Source: Rhizorhabdus phycosphaerae (GTDB lineage Bacteria > Pseudomonadota > Alphaproteobacteria > Sphingomonadales > Sphingomonadaceae). Taken from it: a stretch of DNA of 64,000 nt. Shown here piece after piece: positions 8,656 to 16,700 of this stretch (positions are counted from its first letter, which is position 1; the number at the start of each line of letters is the position of its first letter). A program made the position numbers and the translations under genes. The stretch is taken from the NCBI RefSeq assembly GCF_011044255.1, contig NZ_CP049107.1, positions 1,736,001 to 1,800,000 of the forward strand, read 5' to 3'. The notes under the pieces are model-generated. The model saw nothing but the letters and a program-made list of their open reading frames with translations. It had not been told where the DNA came from and made no database searches.

Positions 8656-9126
8656 ATGTGGACGCCGATCATCGTTGCCGGCGCGGGCGCTCTGTTCCTG
8701 GGCGCGTTAGGTGGGCTCATGACGCCGATCGGTCCCTGGTATCGGTCTCTGGCCAAACCCAGGCTGCAGCCGCCGAACTGGTTGTTCGGCCCTGCCTGGA
8801 CGATCATTCTCGGCCTCGCCGCCTGGTCGGCGGTGACCGCGTGGAACGCAGCGCAGGATTCGGCTGCGCGAACCGACGTGATCATCCTCTTCGCAACGAA
8901 CGCGCTGTTTCATGCGCTCTGGAGCCCGCTGTTCTTTCGGGCGCGCCGCCCCGACTGGGCGCTTATCGAGGTCGTGTTTCTCTGGGCTTCGCTGGTTGCA
9001 CTGGTGATCGGACTATGGCCGATCTCGCACTTCGCCAGCCTGCTGATCCTGCCCTATCTGCTCTGGGTCAGCTTCGCCTCCTGGCTGAATTTTGCTATCG
9101 TGCGCCTGAACGGACCTTTTGCCTGA
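8656..9126 (+). CDS. tspO: TspO/MBR tryptophan-rich sensory protein
   Basis: Five-helix membrane protein that binds porphyrins. In Rhodobacter its homologue tunes photosynthesis gene expression, apparently through tetrapyrrole handling. The 156-residue protein shows the family stretch KPRLQPPNWLFGPAWTI near residues 35-51, then WNALFHALWSP-like motifs and many Trp residues (about ten). Its place next to bchI with a shared PpsR palindrome fits a role in tetrapyrrole-linked control. Confidence 0.9.
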   Translation: MWTPIIVAGAGALFLGALGGLMTPIGPWYRSLAKPRLQPPNWLFGPAWTIILGLAAWSAVTAWNAAQDSAARTDVIILFATNALFHALWSPLFFRARRPDWALIEVVFLWASLVALVIGLWPISHFASLLILPYLLWVSFASWLNFAIVRLNGPFA

Positions 9127-9208
9127 CCGGATTGGGGAGAGCGGAAAGACCGGGCAGCGGAGACACACCGATCCGACGGCTCAAGCCAGTTTCTTCTTAC
9201 AGCATCTG

Positions 9209-9249
9209 TGTCCAGATAGTTTGACACTGTGATGGCATTTTCCTACGCT
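9209..9249 (+). promoter_or_regulatory. PpsR operator overlapping the hemCFE promoter
   Basis: An exact TGT-N12-ACA palindrome at 9209-9226 shares its right half with a consensus -35 element TTGACA (9221-9226). Seventeen bases later comes TACGCT (9244-9249), a weak -10. The transcript would read into the leader ORF at 9281 and hemC. This layout predicts repression of the heme-trunk operon by the photosynthesis regulator. Confidence 0.7.
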
Positions 9250-9280
9250 TTGCCAAAGCGACAAGGGGGATGGGGAACGG

Positions 9281-9328
9281 ATGTCCGTCGAAATAATGCA
9301 TAGCCGTCATAAGCCGGCGCATTCGTGA
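9281..9328 (+). CDS. 15-residue leader ORF overlapping the hemC start
   Basis: ATG at 9281 opens a 15-codon frame (MSVEIMHSRHKPAHS) whose TGA stop (9326-9328) overlaps the GTG start of hemC at 9325. A purine-rich stretch (AAGGGGGATGGGG, 9263-9275) lies before it, while hemC itself has no ribosome site. The arrangement suggests that hemC translation depends on termination of the leader. The peptide carries two or three His residues among its 15, which may be chance. Not recognised from any family. Confidence 0.45.
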   Translation: MSVEIMHSRHKPAHS

Positions 9329-10200
9329 AGCCCCTTCGGATAGGCTCCCGCGGATCGCCGCTCGCACTGGTACAGGCAGGGATGGTACGCGACGCGCTGA
9401 TCGCCGCTCACGGCATCGCGGCCGAGATCGTCGTCATCCAGACCACCGGCGATGTCGTGCAGGATCGCCCGCTGGCCGATATTGGCGGGAAAGCCTTGTG
9501 GACCAAGGAACTCGATCGGGCCCTGCTCGCGGGCGAGATCGACTGTGCGGTCCATTCGATGAAGGACGTCGAGACGATCCGCCCCCCGGCCATCGCGATC
9601 ATCGCCATACTGGAGCGCGCAGACGTCCGCGACCGGCTGATCGGCGCCGATAGCATAGACGCAATAGCGCAAGGCGCGACGGTCGGCACGAGTTCACCGC
9701 GGCGCCGCGCGCAATTGCTGCGGATGCGACCCGACCTGACGATCGTCGAGTTTCGCGGCAATGTCGATACGCGGCTCGCCAAGCTGGCGTCTGGAGAGGC
9801 CGATGCCACGCTGCTGGCGGCGGCGGGCCTCGAACGGCTCCAGCGGCCCGATGTCGGCACCCCGATCGCGCTCGACGTGATGCTGCCGGCCCCGGCGCAG
9901 GGCGCGGTGGGGATCGAAGCGCGTAGCGACGATGCTGACATGCGCGCGCTGCTCGCGGTGCTGAACCACCCGCCGACCCATGGCTGCGTCCTGGCCGAAC
10001 GCGCCCTGCTCGCCGGGCTCAACGCCGGCTGCCACTCGCCGGTGGCGGCGCTGGCGGACACGACCGGCCTGATCCGTGCCGAGCTCTATGCCGAAGACGG
10101 CAGCGCCCATGTCGCCGGCACAGGCCGCGATCCCGCAGCACTGGCGCGCGACCTTCTCGCCCGCGCACCCGACTCCATTCGAAAGCTATTCGCCGCATGA
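9325..10200 (+). CDS. hemC: HemC, porphobilinogen deaminase (hydroxymethylbilane synthase)
   Basis: Polymerises four porphobilinogen units to hydroxymethylbilane in the shared heme/bacteriochlorophyll trunk. The 291-residue protein shows RIGSRGSPLALVQA at the N-terminus, AVHSMKDVET near residue 75, GTSSPRRRAQLL near 125, RGNVDTRL, and the dipyrromethane cofactor Cys in LNAGCHSPVAA near residue 235. It begins with GTG because an in-frame TAA lies 15 bases upstream. The start overlaps the stop of the leader ORF and the end overlaps hemF by four bases. Confidence 0.95.
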   Translation: MKPLRIGSRGSPLALVQAGMVRDALIAAHGIAAEIVVIQTTGDVVQDRPLADIGGKALWTKELDRALLAGEIDCAVHSMKDVETIRPPAIAIIAILERADVRDRLIGADSIDAIAQGATVGTSSPRRRAQLLRMRPDLTIVEFRGNVDTRLAKLASGEADATLLAAAGLERLQRPDVGTPIALDVMLPAPAQGAVGIEARSDDADMRALLAVLNHPPTHGCVLAERALLAGLNAGCHSPVAALADTTGLIRAELYAEDGSAHVAGTGRDPAALARDLLARAPDSIRKLFAA

Positions 10201-11039
10201 AGCCCATCGACTCCGAACAGACCCAGGCCCGCCACTGGTTCGAGCATCTTCGCGACCTGATCTGCGCCGAATTCGAAGCGATCGAGCGCGAGGCGGGCTC
10301 CGACGCCAGCTTCGACTACACGGCCTGGGACCGCTCGGATCCGTCCGGCGAACCCGGCGGCGGCGGCGTGCGCGGCGTGATGAAGGGCCGCGTCTTCGAA
10401 AAGGTCGGAGTCAATGTGTCGACAGTCGGGGGGGCGTTCGAGGGCGATTTCGCCAAGTCGATCCACGGCGCGGCCGAAGACCCGCAATTCTTCGCCACCG
10501 GGATCAGCCTGGTCGCGCACATGGTCAATCCGCACGTCCCTGCGGTGCACATGAACTGCCGTTTCCTGACGACCACCAAACGCTGGTTCGGCGGCGGCGC
10601 CGATCTCAATCCGCCGCTTCCCTATGCCGAAGACACCGCCGACTTCCACGCGACGTTGCAACGCGCCTGCGAAGCCCATCCGGCGGGCGACTATCCGCGC
10701 TTCTCGGCCTGGGCGGAGGACTATTTCCGAATCCCGCATCGCGGCGTCAATCGGGGGGTCGGCGGCATATTCTTCGATCATCTGGAGGGCGACTTCGCCA
10801 CCAACTTCGCTTTCGTTCAGGATGTCGGCCGCGCCTTTCTCGATGCCTATCCGCGCATCGTCCGGCGACGCATGAACGATGCCTGGACGCCGGAGGACGA
10901 GGCGGCGATGCTCGAATGGCGCGGGCGCTATGCCGAGTTCAACCTCGTCTATGATCGCGGCACGCTGTTCGGGCTGAAGACCGGCGGCAATATCGACGCG
11001 ATCCTGATGAGCCTCCCGCCTCGCGCGACCTGGTCATGA
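10197..11039 (+). CDS. hemF: HemF, oxygen-dependent coproporphyrinogen III oxidase
   Basis: Converts coproporphyrinogen III to protoporphyrinogen IX using molecular oxygen. The 280-residue protein has the family stretches GGGGVRGVMKGRVFEK, VHMNCRFLTTTKRWFGGGADL near residue 120, and a C-terminal FNLVYDRGTLFGLKTGGNIDAIL. ATGA overlaps link it to hemC and hemE. The oxygen-dependent form in a photosynthesis-controlled operon suits an aerobic phototroph rather than an anaerobe, which would rely on HemN. Confidence 0.95.
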   Translation: MKPIDSEQTQARHWFEHLRDLICAEFEAIEREAGSDASFDYTAWDRSDPSGEPGGGGVRGVMKGRVFEKVGVNVSTVGGAFEGDFAKSIHGAAEDPQFFATGISLVAHMVNPHVPAVHMNCRFLTTTKRWFGGGADLNPPLPYAEDTADFHATLQRACEAHPAGDYPRFSAWAEDYFRIPHRGVNRGVGGIFFDHLEGDFATNFAFVQDVGRAFLDAYPRIVRRRMNDAWTPEDEAAMLEWRGRYAEFNLVYDRGTLFGLKTGGNIDAILMSLPPRATWS

Positions 11040-12055
11040 GGCCGCTGCTCTCCGTATTGAAGGGCGAGCGCCTGGACGTCCCACCGGTCTGGCTGATGCG
11101 GCAGGCCGGACGCTATCTGCCGGAATATCGCGCGCTGCGCGCCGACAAGGGCGGATTCCTCGAACTCGCCACCGATCCCGCGACCGCCGCAGAGATCACG
11201 CTCCAGCCGATCCGGCGCTTCGGCTTCGACGGGGCAATCCTGTTCTCCGACATATTGATGGTGCCCTGGGCGCTGGGCCAGGATCTAAGCTTCGGGCCGG
11301 GCGAAGGCCCCCAGCTCGATCCGCCGCTGCTGGACCACGACGTCGATAGCCTCACGCCTGCACTCGACCGGCTCGACCCGGTCTATGAAACCGTCCGCCG
11401 CGTCGCCGCCGCGCTGCCGCCGGAGACGACCCTGCTCGGCTTTGCCGGCTCGCCCTGGACGGTCGCGACCTACATGGTCGCCGGCAAGGGCAGCCGCGAC
11501 CAGCACGAGACGCGCGAATTCGCCTATCGCGACCCGCAGGCGTTCGGCCGGATCATCGATGCCGTCACCGACCTGACGATCGACTATCTCTCGCGCCAAA
11601 TCGCGTGCGGCGCGATGGCCGTGCAATTGTTCGACAGCTGGGCGGGGACGCTGAGCCCGGCCCAGTTCGACCGCTGGGTCATCGCCCCGACCGCCCGGAT
11701 CGTCGCCGCGCTCCACGCGCGCCACCCCGACACGCCGGTCATCTGCTTTCCCAAGGGCGCGGGCGGCAAGCTCGTCGCCTATGCGAAGGAAACCGGCGCC
11801 GATGCGATCGGCCTCGACGAGACCGTCGACCCGGCCTGGGCGAACGCGGCACTGCCCGAAAGCCTGCCAGTCCAGGGCAACCTCGACCCGCTCGCGCTGC
11901 TCGCCGGCGGCGCCGAACTCGATTCCGCGATCGACCGGCTAACCACCGCCCTGCGCGACCGCCCCCACATCTTCAACCTCGGCCACGGCATCCTGCCGCA
12001 AACCCCGATCGCCCATGTCGAAGCGCTGCTGGCGCGGGTGCGTGGGGTGGCGTGA
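11036..12055 (+). CDS. hemE: HemE, uroporphyrinogen decarboxylase
   Basis: Decarboxylates the four acetate side chains of uroporphyrinogen III to give coproporphyrinogen III. The 339-residue protein shows the N-terminal signature PPVWLMRQAGRYLPEYR, then FSDILMVPWALG near residue 75, GFAGSPWTVATYMVAGKGS near 137, and the C-terminal FNLGHGILPQTP. It overlaps hemF by four bases and ends the hemCFE operon. Followed by about 210 bases in which I see no gene or clear terminator. Confidence 0.96.
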   Translation: MRPLLSVLKGERLDVPPVWLMRQAGRYLPEYRALRADKGGFLELATDPATAAEITLQPIRRFGFDGAILFSDILMVPWALGQDLSFGPGEGPQLDPPLLDHDVDSLTPALDRLDPVYETVRRVAAALPPETTLLGFAGSPWTVATYMVAGKGSRDQHETREFAYRDPQAFGRIIDAVTDLTIDYLSRQIACGAMAVQLFDSWAGTLSPAQFDRWVIAPTARIVAALHARHPDTPVICFPKGAGGKLVAYAKETGADAIGLDETVDPAWANAALPESLPVQGNLDPLALLAGGAELDSAIDRLTTALRDRPHIFNLGHGILPQTPIAHVEALLARVRGVA

Positions 12056-12268
12056 GGGGGCATGAGGTTTGGCGGCGCGGAGGGCACGGCCGAGCCTTAG
12101 ACATTGTCGCGCACAGCAAGCCGATTCAGTGGGCCGCGATAACGACGATGCAGCGATAAAGCTCCATCTCACGCAGAGGGTGGACCGCCCCCCAGTCACA
12201 TCCGAATTGCTGCACGGTCACCGGAATTCTGCGCGAGAATTGGCAGAAAGATTAAAGGCAGCATCTCA

Positions 12269-12712
12269 TCAGATGCCCTTGAATGCTTCGAACTTGCCCA
12301 TCTTCATAAAGCGCAGCGAATACAACGCGTAAGCAATGCCACTACGGTATCGATCTGCGCCCACCTGCTCATCATCTAAGGTCGAATAACTTCGTGCCTC
12401 GTGAAAAACATTGACCATCGCCGCAGTCGCAGCGGCACGCTCCTTCGCACATACGTCCCACGTTGTGCTAACCACCCACCTTGCCTGCTCGATGTCATTC
12501 CCCTGTGGCCAAACCCATGTGACCGTTTCCAGATTATCGGCAAGACAATGGAAATAGGGCATGGCAGCCGTTCTCGCGGCGGTTGCAACCTTGCCCTTCG
12601 GCAATGCCACTCCGCTGTCCTTGAGGCTGCGGAACACGCAAACCTCATTTGTGCAGGGCGCATCGGCGGGCGCCGACGCTACAGAGGCAGCGACGATAAG
12701 CGGAAAGAACAT
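12269..12712 (-). CDS. Small secreted protein of unknown function
   Basis: A 147-residue protein starting MFFPLIVAASVASAPADA, which looks like a signal peptide cut near residue 18. The start at 12712 has a GGGGG ribosome site; a longer frame upstream overlaps ndh and has no support. The mature part has four Cys residues (two close to the N-terminus in CTNEVC, then HCLADN and DVCAKER), enough for two disulfides in the periplasm. It contains Trp- and Tyr-rich stretches such as TVTWVWPQ. No family recognised, and no link to the hem operon beyond position. Confidence 0.6.
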   Translation of the reverse strand: MFFPLIVAASVASAPADAPCTNEVCVFRSLKDSGVALPKGKVATAARTAAMPYFHCLADNLETVTWVWPQGNDIEQARWVVSTTWDVCAKERAAATAAMVNVFHEARSYSTLDDEQVGADRYRSGIAYALYSLRFMKMGKFEAFKGI

Positions 12713-12944
12713 TGAGCCCCCAACGGTCCAGTCGGGCAAATGATGGACAATCGCAGTGACATCTGCAAGCCGACCGAGCTTGCGGATTTCGATGACACTT
12801 CGGTGACGCTGCACCGAAGTTACTCCGGCCCGCAAAACCCGGATTCGCGCACCAGCCCACGGCCCGCTTGTAACGTTCTCCCCCACGCCAACGAAAAAAC
12901 GGTTGCAGGCATGGCGCCTCCATGCCCAACCGGAGACCGCCGCC

Positions 12945-14201
12945 ATGTCCACTCGCCCCCATGTCGTGATCGTCGGCGGCGGCTTCGGCGGGCTGGCGGC
13001 GGCGAAGGCGCTGCGCCGGGCGCCGGTGGACGTCACGGTGATCGACCGGCGCAATCATCACCTGTTCCAGCCGCTCCTCTATCAGGTGGCCACGGCCGGG
13101 CTATCGCCGGCCGACATTGCCGGATCGATCCGGTCGATCCTGCGCGACCAGCAGAACAGCCGGGTGCTGCTCGACGAGGTATGCCGGATCGATCGCGCGG
13201 CGCGCATGGTGCACATGCGCGACAACTGTCCGCTATATTATGACTGGCTGATCGTCGCGACCGGCGCGCGTCACAGCTATTTCGGGATGGACGCATGGGC
13301 GCCGCACGCCCCCGGCATCAAGACCATCGATGATGCGACCTCGGTCCGGCGCCGGGTCCTCATCGCCCTGGAAAAGGCCGAGACCGAGATCGACAAGGCC
13401 ACGCGCGACGCGCTGCTGACCTTCGTGGTCGTCGGCGGCGGGCCGACCGGGGTGGAAATGGCCGGGGCGATCGCCGAACTGGCCCGCCAGTCGGTCAGCA
13501 AGGATTTCCGGCACATCACCCCGCACTGCTCGAAAGTCTGGCTGGTGCAGAAGGCCGACCGCCTGCTGCCGTCCTTCCCGGAAGCCTTGTCGGAAAAGGC
13601 GCGCTTGGCGCTCGAAGCGCTAGGGGTTCACGTGCGGCTGCAAGCCAGGGTCGAGCAGATCACGCCGGCCGGCCTTGCGGTGAACGGTGCGTTCATACCG
13701 GCTCGGACGGTGATATGGGCAGCCGGCGTGATGGCCTCACCGGCCGCCGATTGGCTCGGCTGCGCGCCCGATCGCAGCGGCAGGGTGGACGTCGACGAGC
13801 TGCTCCACCCCCAGGGCGCGCACGATGTCTTTGTGATCGGCGACACGGCGCGATGCGTGGACGCCAACGGGCGCGAATGTCCCGGTGTGGCGCCGGCCGC
13901 GAAGCAGCAGGGGCGATATGCCGCACAGGCCATCCGCGATCGCCTTTCCGGCCGCGCGGTGGAGCCGTTCCGTTATCGCGACTACGGGCAGATGGCGACG
14001 ATCGGCCGCGCCCGCGCCGTCTGCAGCATTGGCCGCGTTAAGCTGTCGGGACATCTGGCGTGGCTGCTGTGGTGCGTGGCGCACATCTGGTATCTGAACG
14101 GGCTGCGCAACCGAATGTCGGTGACCATCAGCTGGATCTGGAACTACCTGACCTTCGAGCGCGGCGCCCGCCTGATCACGGGCGACGGCGAGAGCGGCTG
14201 A
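12945..14201 (+). CDS. ndh: NDH-2, type II NADH:quinone dehydrogenase
   Basis: Non-proton-pumping NADH dehydrogenase of the respiratory chain, bound to the inner face of the membrane. The 418-residue protein has the FAD motif VVIVGGGFGGLAAAKAL near residue 8, the NADH motif VVVGGGPTGVEMAG near residue 161, and VIWAAGV near 257. The C-terminal part is rich in aromatic residues (HLAWLLWCVAHIWYLNGLRN), as in the membrane-anchoring end of this family. The start at 12945 follows GGAGA; a longer frame from 12903 adds 14 unlikely residues. Confidence 0.92.
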   Translation: MSTRPHVVIVGGGFGGLAAAKALRRAPVDVTVIDRRNHHLFQPLLYQVATAGLSPADIAGSIRSILRDQQNSRVLLDEVCRIDRAARMVHMRDNCPLYYDWLIVATGARHSYFGMDAWAPHAPGIKTIDDATSVRRRVLIALEKAETEIDKATRDALLTFVVVGGGPTGVEMAGAIAELARQSVSKDFRHITPHCSKVWLVQKADRLLPSFPEALSEKARLALEALGVHVRLQARVEQITPAGLAVNGAFIPARTVIWAAGVMASPAADWLGCAPDRSGRVDVDELLHPQGAHDVFVIGDTARCVDANGRECPGVAPAAKQQGRYAAQAIRDRLSGRAVEPFRYRDYGQMATIGRARAVCSIGRVKLSGHLAWLLWCVAHIWYLNGLRNRMSVTISWIWNYLTFERGARLITGDGESG

Positions 14202-14272
14202 TCGGTCGAGGGCTTAGCCATGCAGCCGGAACGGTCCCCCACCCAGGCCTCTGGCATGTATAAGGAGAGTAA

Positions 14273-14349
14273 TGGTAGCGGAGGAGGGACTTGAACCCCC
14301 GACACGCGGATTATGATTCCGCTGCTCTAACCAACTGAGCTACTCCGCC
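14273..14349 (-). tRNA. tRNA-Met (CAU), elongator
   Basis: 77 nt with encoded CCA. On the minus strand the acceptor GGCGGAG pairs with CTCCGCT. The anticodon stem GCGGA/TCCGC carries loop ATCATAA with anticodon CAU, and the T arm is GGGGG-TTCAAGT-CCCTC. The body matches alphaproteobacterial elongator tRNA-Met better than initiator tRNA (position 1 pairs with 72, G-U) or tRNA-Ile2. Confidence 0.93.
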
Positions 14350-14475
14350 CCAAAGGCGTCCGCGAACGCGGTGGAGCGGGCCTATAAGCGGGGTCGGCGG
14401 GCCGGTCAACTGGACTTTGCCGTCCCACCCATTACAGAGCCCCTCAGCGTGAAAACATGGCGGGGAGATTCGGAT

Positions 14476-15708
14476 TTGGCCCAGTATGACGTGCTGATCG
14501 TTGGCGCCGGTCATGGCGGCGCGCAGGCAGCCGTGGCGCTGCGCCAGAACAAGTTCGAGGGCAGCATCGCGATCGTCGGCGACGAGCCCGAACTCCCCTA
14601 TGAGCGCCCCCCGCTCTCCAAGGAATATTTCTCGGGCGAGAAGAGCTTCGAGCGGATTTTGATTCGTCCCGCCAGCTTCTGGGAAGACCGCAAGGTCGAC
14701 ATGCTGCTTGGCCGGCGGGTCGAGAGCGTCGATCCGGTCGGCCACAGCGTCACCCTCACCGACGGGTCGACCATCGGCTATGGCAAGCTGATCTGGGCGA
14801 CCGGCGGCTCCCCGCGCCGGCTGACCTGCTCGGGCCATCATCTGTCGGGCGTCCATGGCGTGCGCACCCGCGCCGATGCCGACCGGATGCTGGGCGAACT
14901 CGAGCGGACGACCAATGTCGTCGTCATCGGCGGCGGCTATATCGGCCTCGAGGCGGCGGCGGTGCTGTCGAAGTTCGGCAAGAAGGTCACGATCCTCGAA
15001 GCGCTCGACCGCGTGCTGGCGCGCGTCGCCGGCGAGACGCTGTCGCGTTTCTACGAGGCAGAGCATCGCGCGCATGGCGTCGACGTGCAGTTGGGCGCGA
15101 AGGTCGACTGCATCCTGGGCGACGAGCAGGACCGCGTGACCGGGGTGCGGATGCACGACGGCAGCATCATCCCGGCCGACATGGTGATCGTCGGCATCGG
15201 CATCATCCCGGCGGTCGAGCCGCTGATCGCGGCCGGCGCGGCCGGCGGAAACGGGGTCGATGTCGACGCCTATTGCCGCACCAGCCTACCCGACATCTAT
15301 GCGATCGGTGACTGTGCGATGCACGCCAATGCCTTCGCCGACGGGCAGCGCATCCGGCTGGAATCGGTCCAGAATGCGAACGACCAGGCGACCACTGCCG
15401 CGAAGCACATCCTCGGCACCGAGGAAGCCTATCATGCCGTGCCCTGGTTCTGGTCGAACCAATATGACCTGCGGCTGCAGACCATGGGCCTGTCGATCGG
15501 CTATGACGAGACCATCGTCCGCGGCGATCCGGCGACGCGCAGCTTCTCGGTCATCTACCTGAAGGACGGCAAGGTGCTCGCGCTCGACTGCGTCAATGCG
15601 GTGAAGGATTATGTCCAGGGCAAGGCCCTCGTGACCAAGGGTCTGTCGCCCGACAAGGCGGCGCTGGCCGACACGGAAGTCCCGCTCAAGACGCTCGTTC
15701 CCGCCTGA
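14476..15708 (+). CDS. FAD/NAD-dependent oxidoreductase, ferredoxin (putidaredoxin) reductase type
   Basis: Two-nucleotide-binding flavoprotein that passes electrons from NAD(P)H to a small iron-sulfur protein. The 410-residue protein has [16 protein letters not shown] at the start, the family stretch [12 protein letters not shown] near residue 43, a second motif [14 protein letters not shown] near 152, and the FAD-binding [12 protein letters not shown] near 275. A C-terminal reductase domain follows. I chose TTG at 14476, about ten bases after GGGGAG; a GTG at 14449 is possible and would add nine residues. No ferredoxin or P450 gene lies alongside, so the partner is unknown. Confidence 0.85.
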   Translation: MAQYDVLIVGAGHGGAQAAVALRQNKFEGSIAIVGDEPELPYERPPLSKEYFSGEKSFERILIRPASFWEDRKVDMLLGRRVESVDPVGHSVTLTDGSTIGYGKLIWATGGSPRRLTCSGHHLSGVHGVRTRADADRMLGELERTTNVVVIGGGYIGLEAAAVLSKFGKKVTILEALDRVLARVAGETLSRFYEAEHRAHGVDVQLGAKVDCILGDEQDRVTGVRMHDGSIIPADMVIVGIGIIPAVEPLIAAGAAGGNGVDVDAYCRTSLPDIYAIGDCAMHANAFADGQRIRLESVQNANDQATTAAKHILGTEEAYHAVPWFWSNQYDLRLQTMGLSIGYDETIVRGDPATRSFSVIYLKDGKVLALDCVNAVKDYVQGKALVTKGLSPDKAALADTEVPLKTLVPA

Positions 15709-15790
15709 CGCTCGGGAACATCGGGAACCCTGATCGCGCCTCCACGTTGGAAAGCGCGCCGATAGCGGCTGGACATGCGAGGTTCGTGCG

Positions 15791-16198
15791 ATGGAACTGA
15801 CAGTTTCCCTGGAAGATGTTTGCCGCCTGATCGTGCGTGCGCGCGAGATGGAGGCCCAAGTGCCTGCGATCGAGACCGAGGAGGACGAGGACCCGACCGA
15901 CAGCGACGATCCGCTGGCCGTGCTCGAGGACGAAGCCAATGAGGCTGTCGAGGAAGAGATTCGCGCGCTGATCGAGGACATGGCCGATGACGAGCAGGTC
16001 GAGGTCCTTGCCCTCGCTCTGGTCGGGCGCGGCACGTTCGACGCGAGCGAATGGGACGAGGCGCTGGAGGCGGCCGGCGAGCAGGATGCCGAGCCGATCG
16101 TGGATCAGCTGATGGAGATGCCGATGCTGGCCGGCTATCTCGATGCCGGCCTTGCCGCGTTCGACCTCAGCTGCGCGGGGATCGGCCAGATCGAGTGA
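15791..16198 (+). CDS. DUF3775 family protein
   Basis: A 135-residue acidic protein with a stretch (LIEDMADDEQVEVLALALVGRG followed by DASEWDEAL) that I recognise as the DUF3775 family, common in Alphaproteobacteria and of unknown function. The first third has an acid-rich segment (EEDEDPTDSDDP). Its 3' end overlaps the end of the convergent 2'-5' RNA ligase-like gene by 32 bases. Confidence 0.75.
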   Translation: MELTVSLEDVCRLIVRAREMEAQVPAIETEEDEDPTDSDDPLAVLEDEANEAVEEEIRALIEDMADDEQVEVLALALVGRGTFDASEWDEALEAAGEQDAEPIVDQLMEMPMLAGYLDAGLAAFDLSCAGIGQIE

Positions 16199-16700
16199 AG
16201 CGCCAGTCGCCGATCGATTCCCACGGCCCGCCGCGATACCAATAGGCGGACAGGCCGTCGATGCGCAGCGGACGCGGTTCGAACTCCTTCGACAGTTCCG
16301 CCATGAGCTCTCGTGCCTCGGCGGGAGTCACCTTATTCTGGACCGTGATATGGGGACGCCACCCTGCGCGGTCCTGGGGAGTCAGCATCGGATCGAACGC
16401 CTCGGCGATGCGCGAGCGGATCGCGGCCAGGCCGGGGCTGTCGATACCGAAAGCCACCCCTCTTCCCAGCGACAATAGCCGCGTTATGCGCGCCGCAGGC
16501 GCGATGGTGAAGCGCACCTCGCGCATCAACAGGCGGCGCAGTTCGTCCAATCCCGACGGTGGCAGATGGTGGAACAGCGTCAGATGCGCGCGCAGCACGT
16601 TGCGCTCGGGCGGGAAGTGCGCGCGGCGCAGCCCGTCGGCCCAGGCGAGATCCTCGTCGCCCAGCAGCGCGGTGACGATGATCGGCGCGGCTGCCGTCAA
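16167..16700 (-). CDS. 2'-5' RNA ligase / cyclic phosphodiesterase family protein
   Basis: A 177-residue member of the 2H phosphoesterase superfamily (LigT/ThpR type), which acts on 2',5' or cyclic phosphate bonds in RNA or nucleotides; the real substrate is unknown. The two HxTx motifs are visible as HLTLFHHL near residue 42 and HITVQNKV near residue 125. I chose TTG at 16700, which overlaps the kup stop, so it is coupled to kup; no ATG lies near this position. The frame otherwise runs on into kup. Confidence 0.8.
   Translation of the reverse strand: MTAAAPIIVTALLGDEDLAWADGLRRAHFPPERNVLRAHLTLFHHLPPSGLDELRRLLMREVRFTIAPAARITRLLSLGRGVAFGIDSPGLAAIRSRIAEAFDPMLTPQDRAGWRPHITVQNKVTPAEARELMAELSKEFEPRPLRIDGLSAYWYRGGPWESIGDWRFTRSGRSPRS

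Noticed and set aside
9180-9330. FnrL-type site (TTGAT-N4-ATCAA) before the hem operon
   Set aside because: No matching sequence is present; only the PpsR palindrome and a sigma-70 type promoter are visible.
14273-14349. Reading the CAU tRNA as tRNA-Ile2 (lysidine-modified)
   Set aside because: The body and anticodon stem match alphaproteobacterial elongator tRNA-Met; the tRNA-Ile2 acceptor and stem differ.
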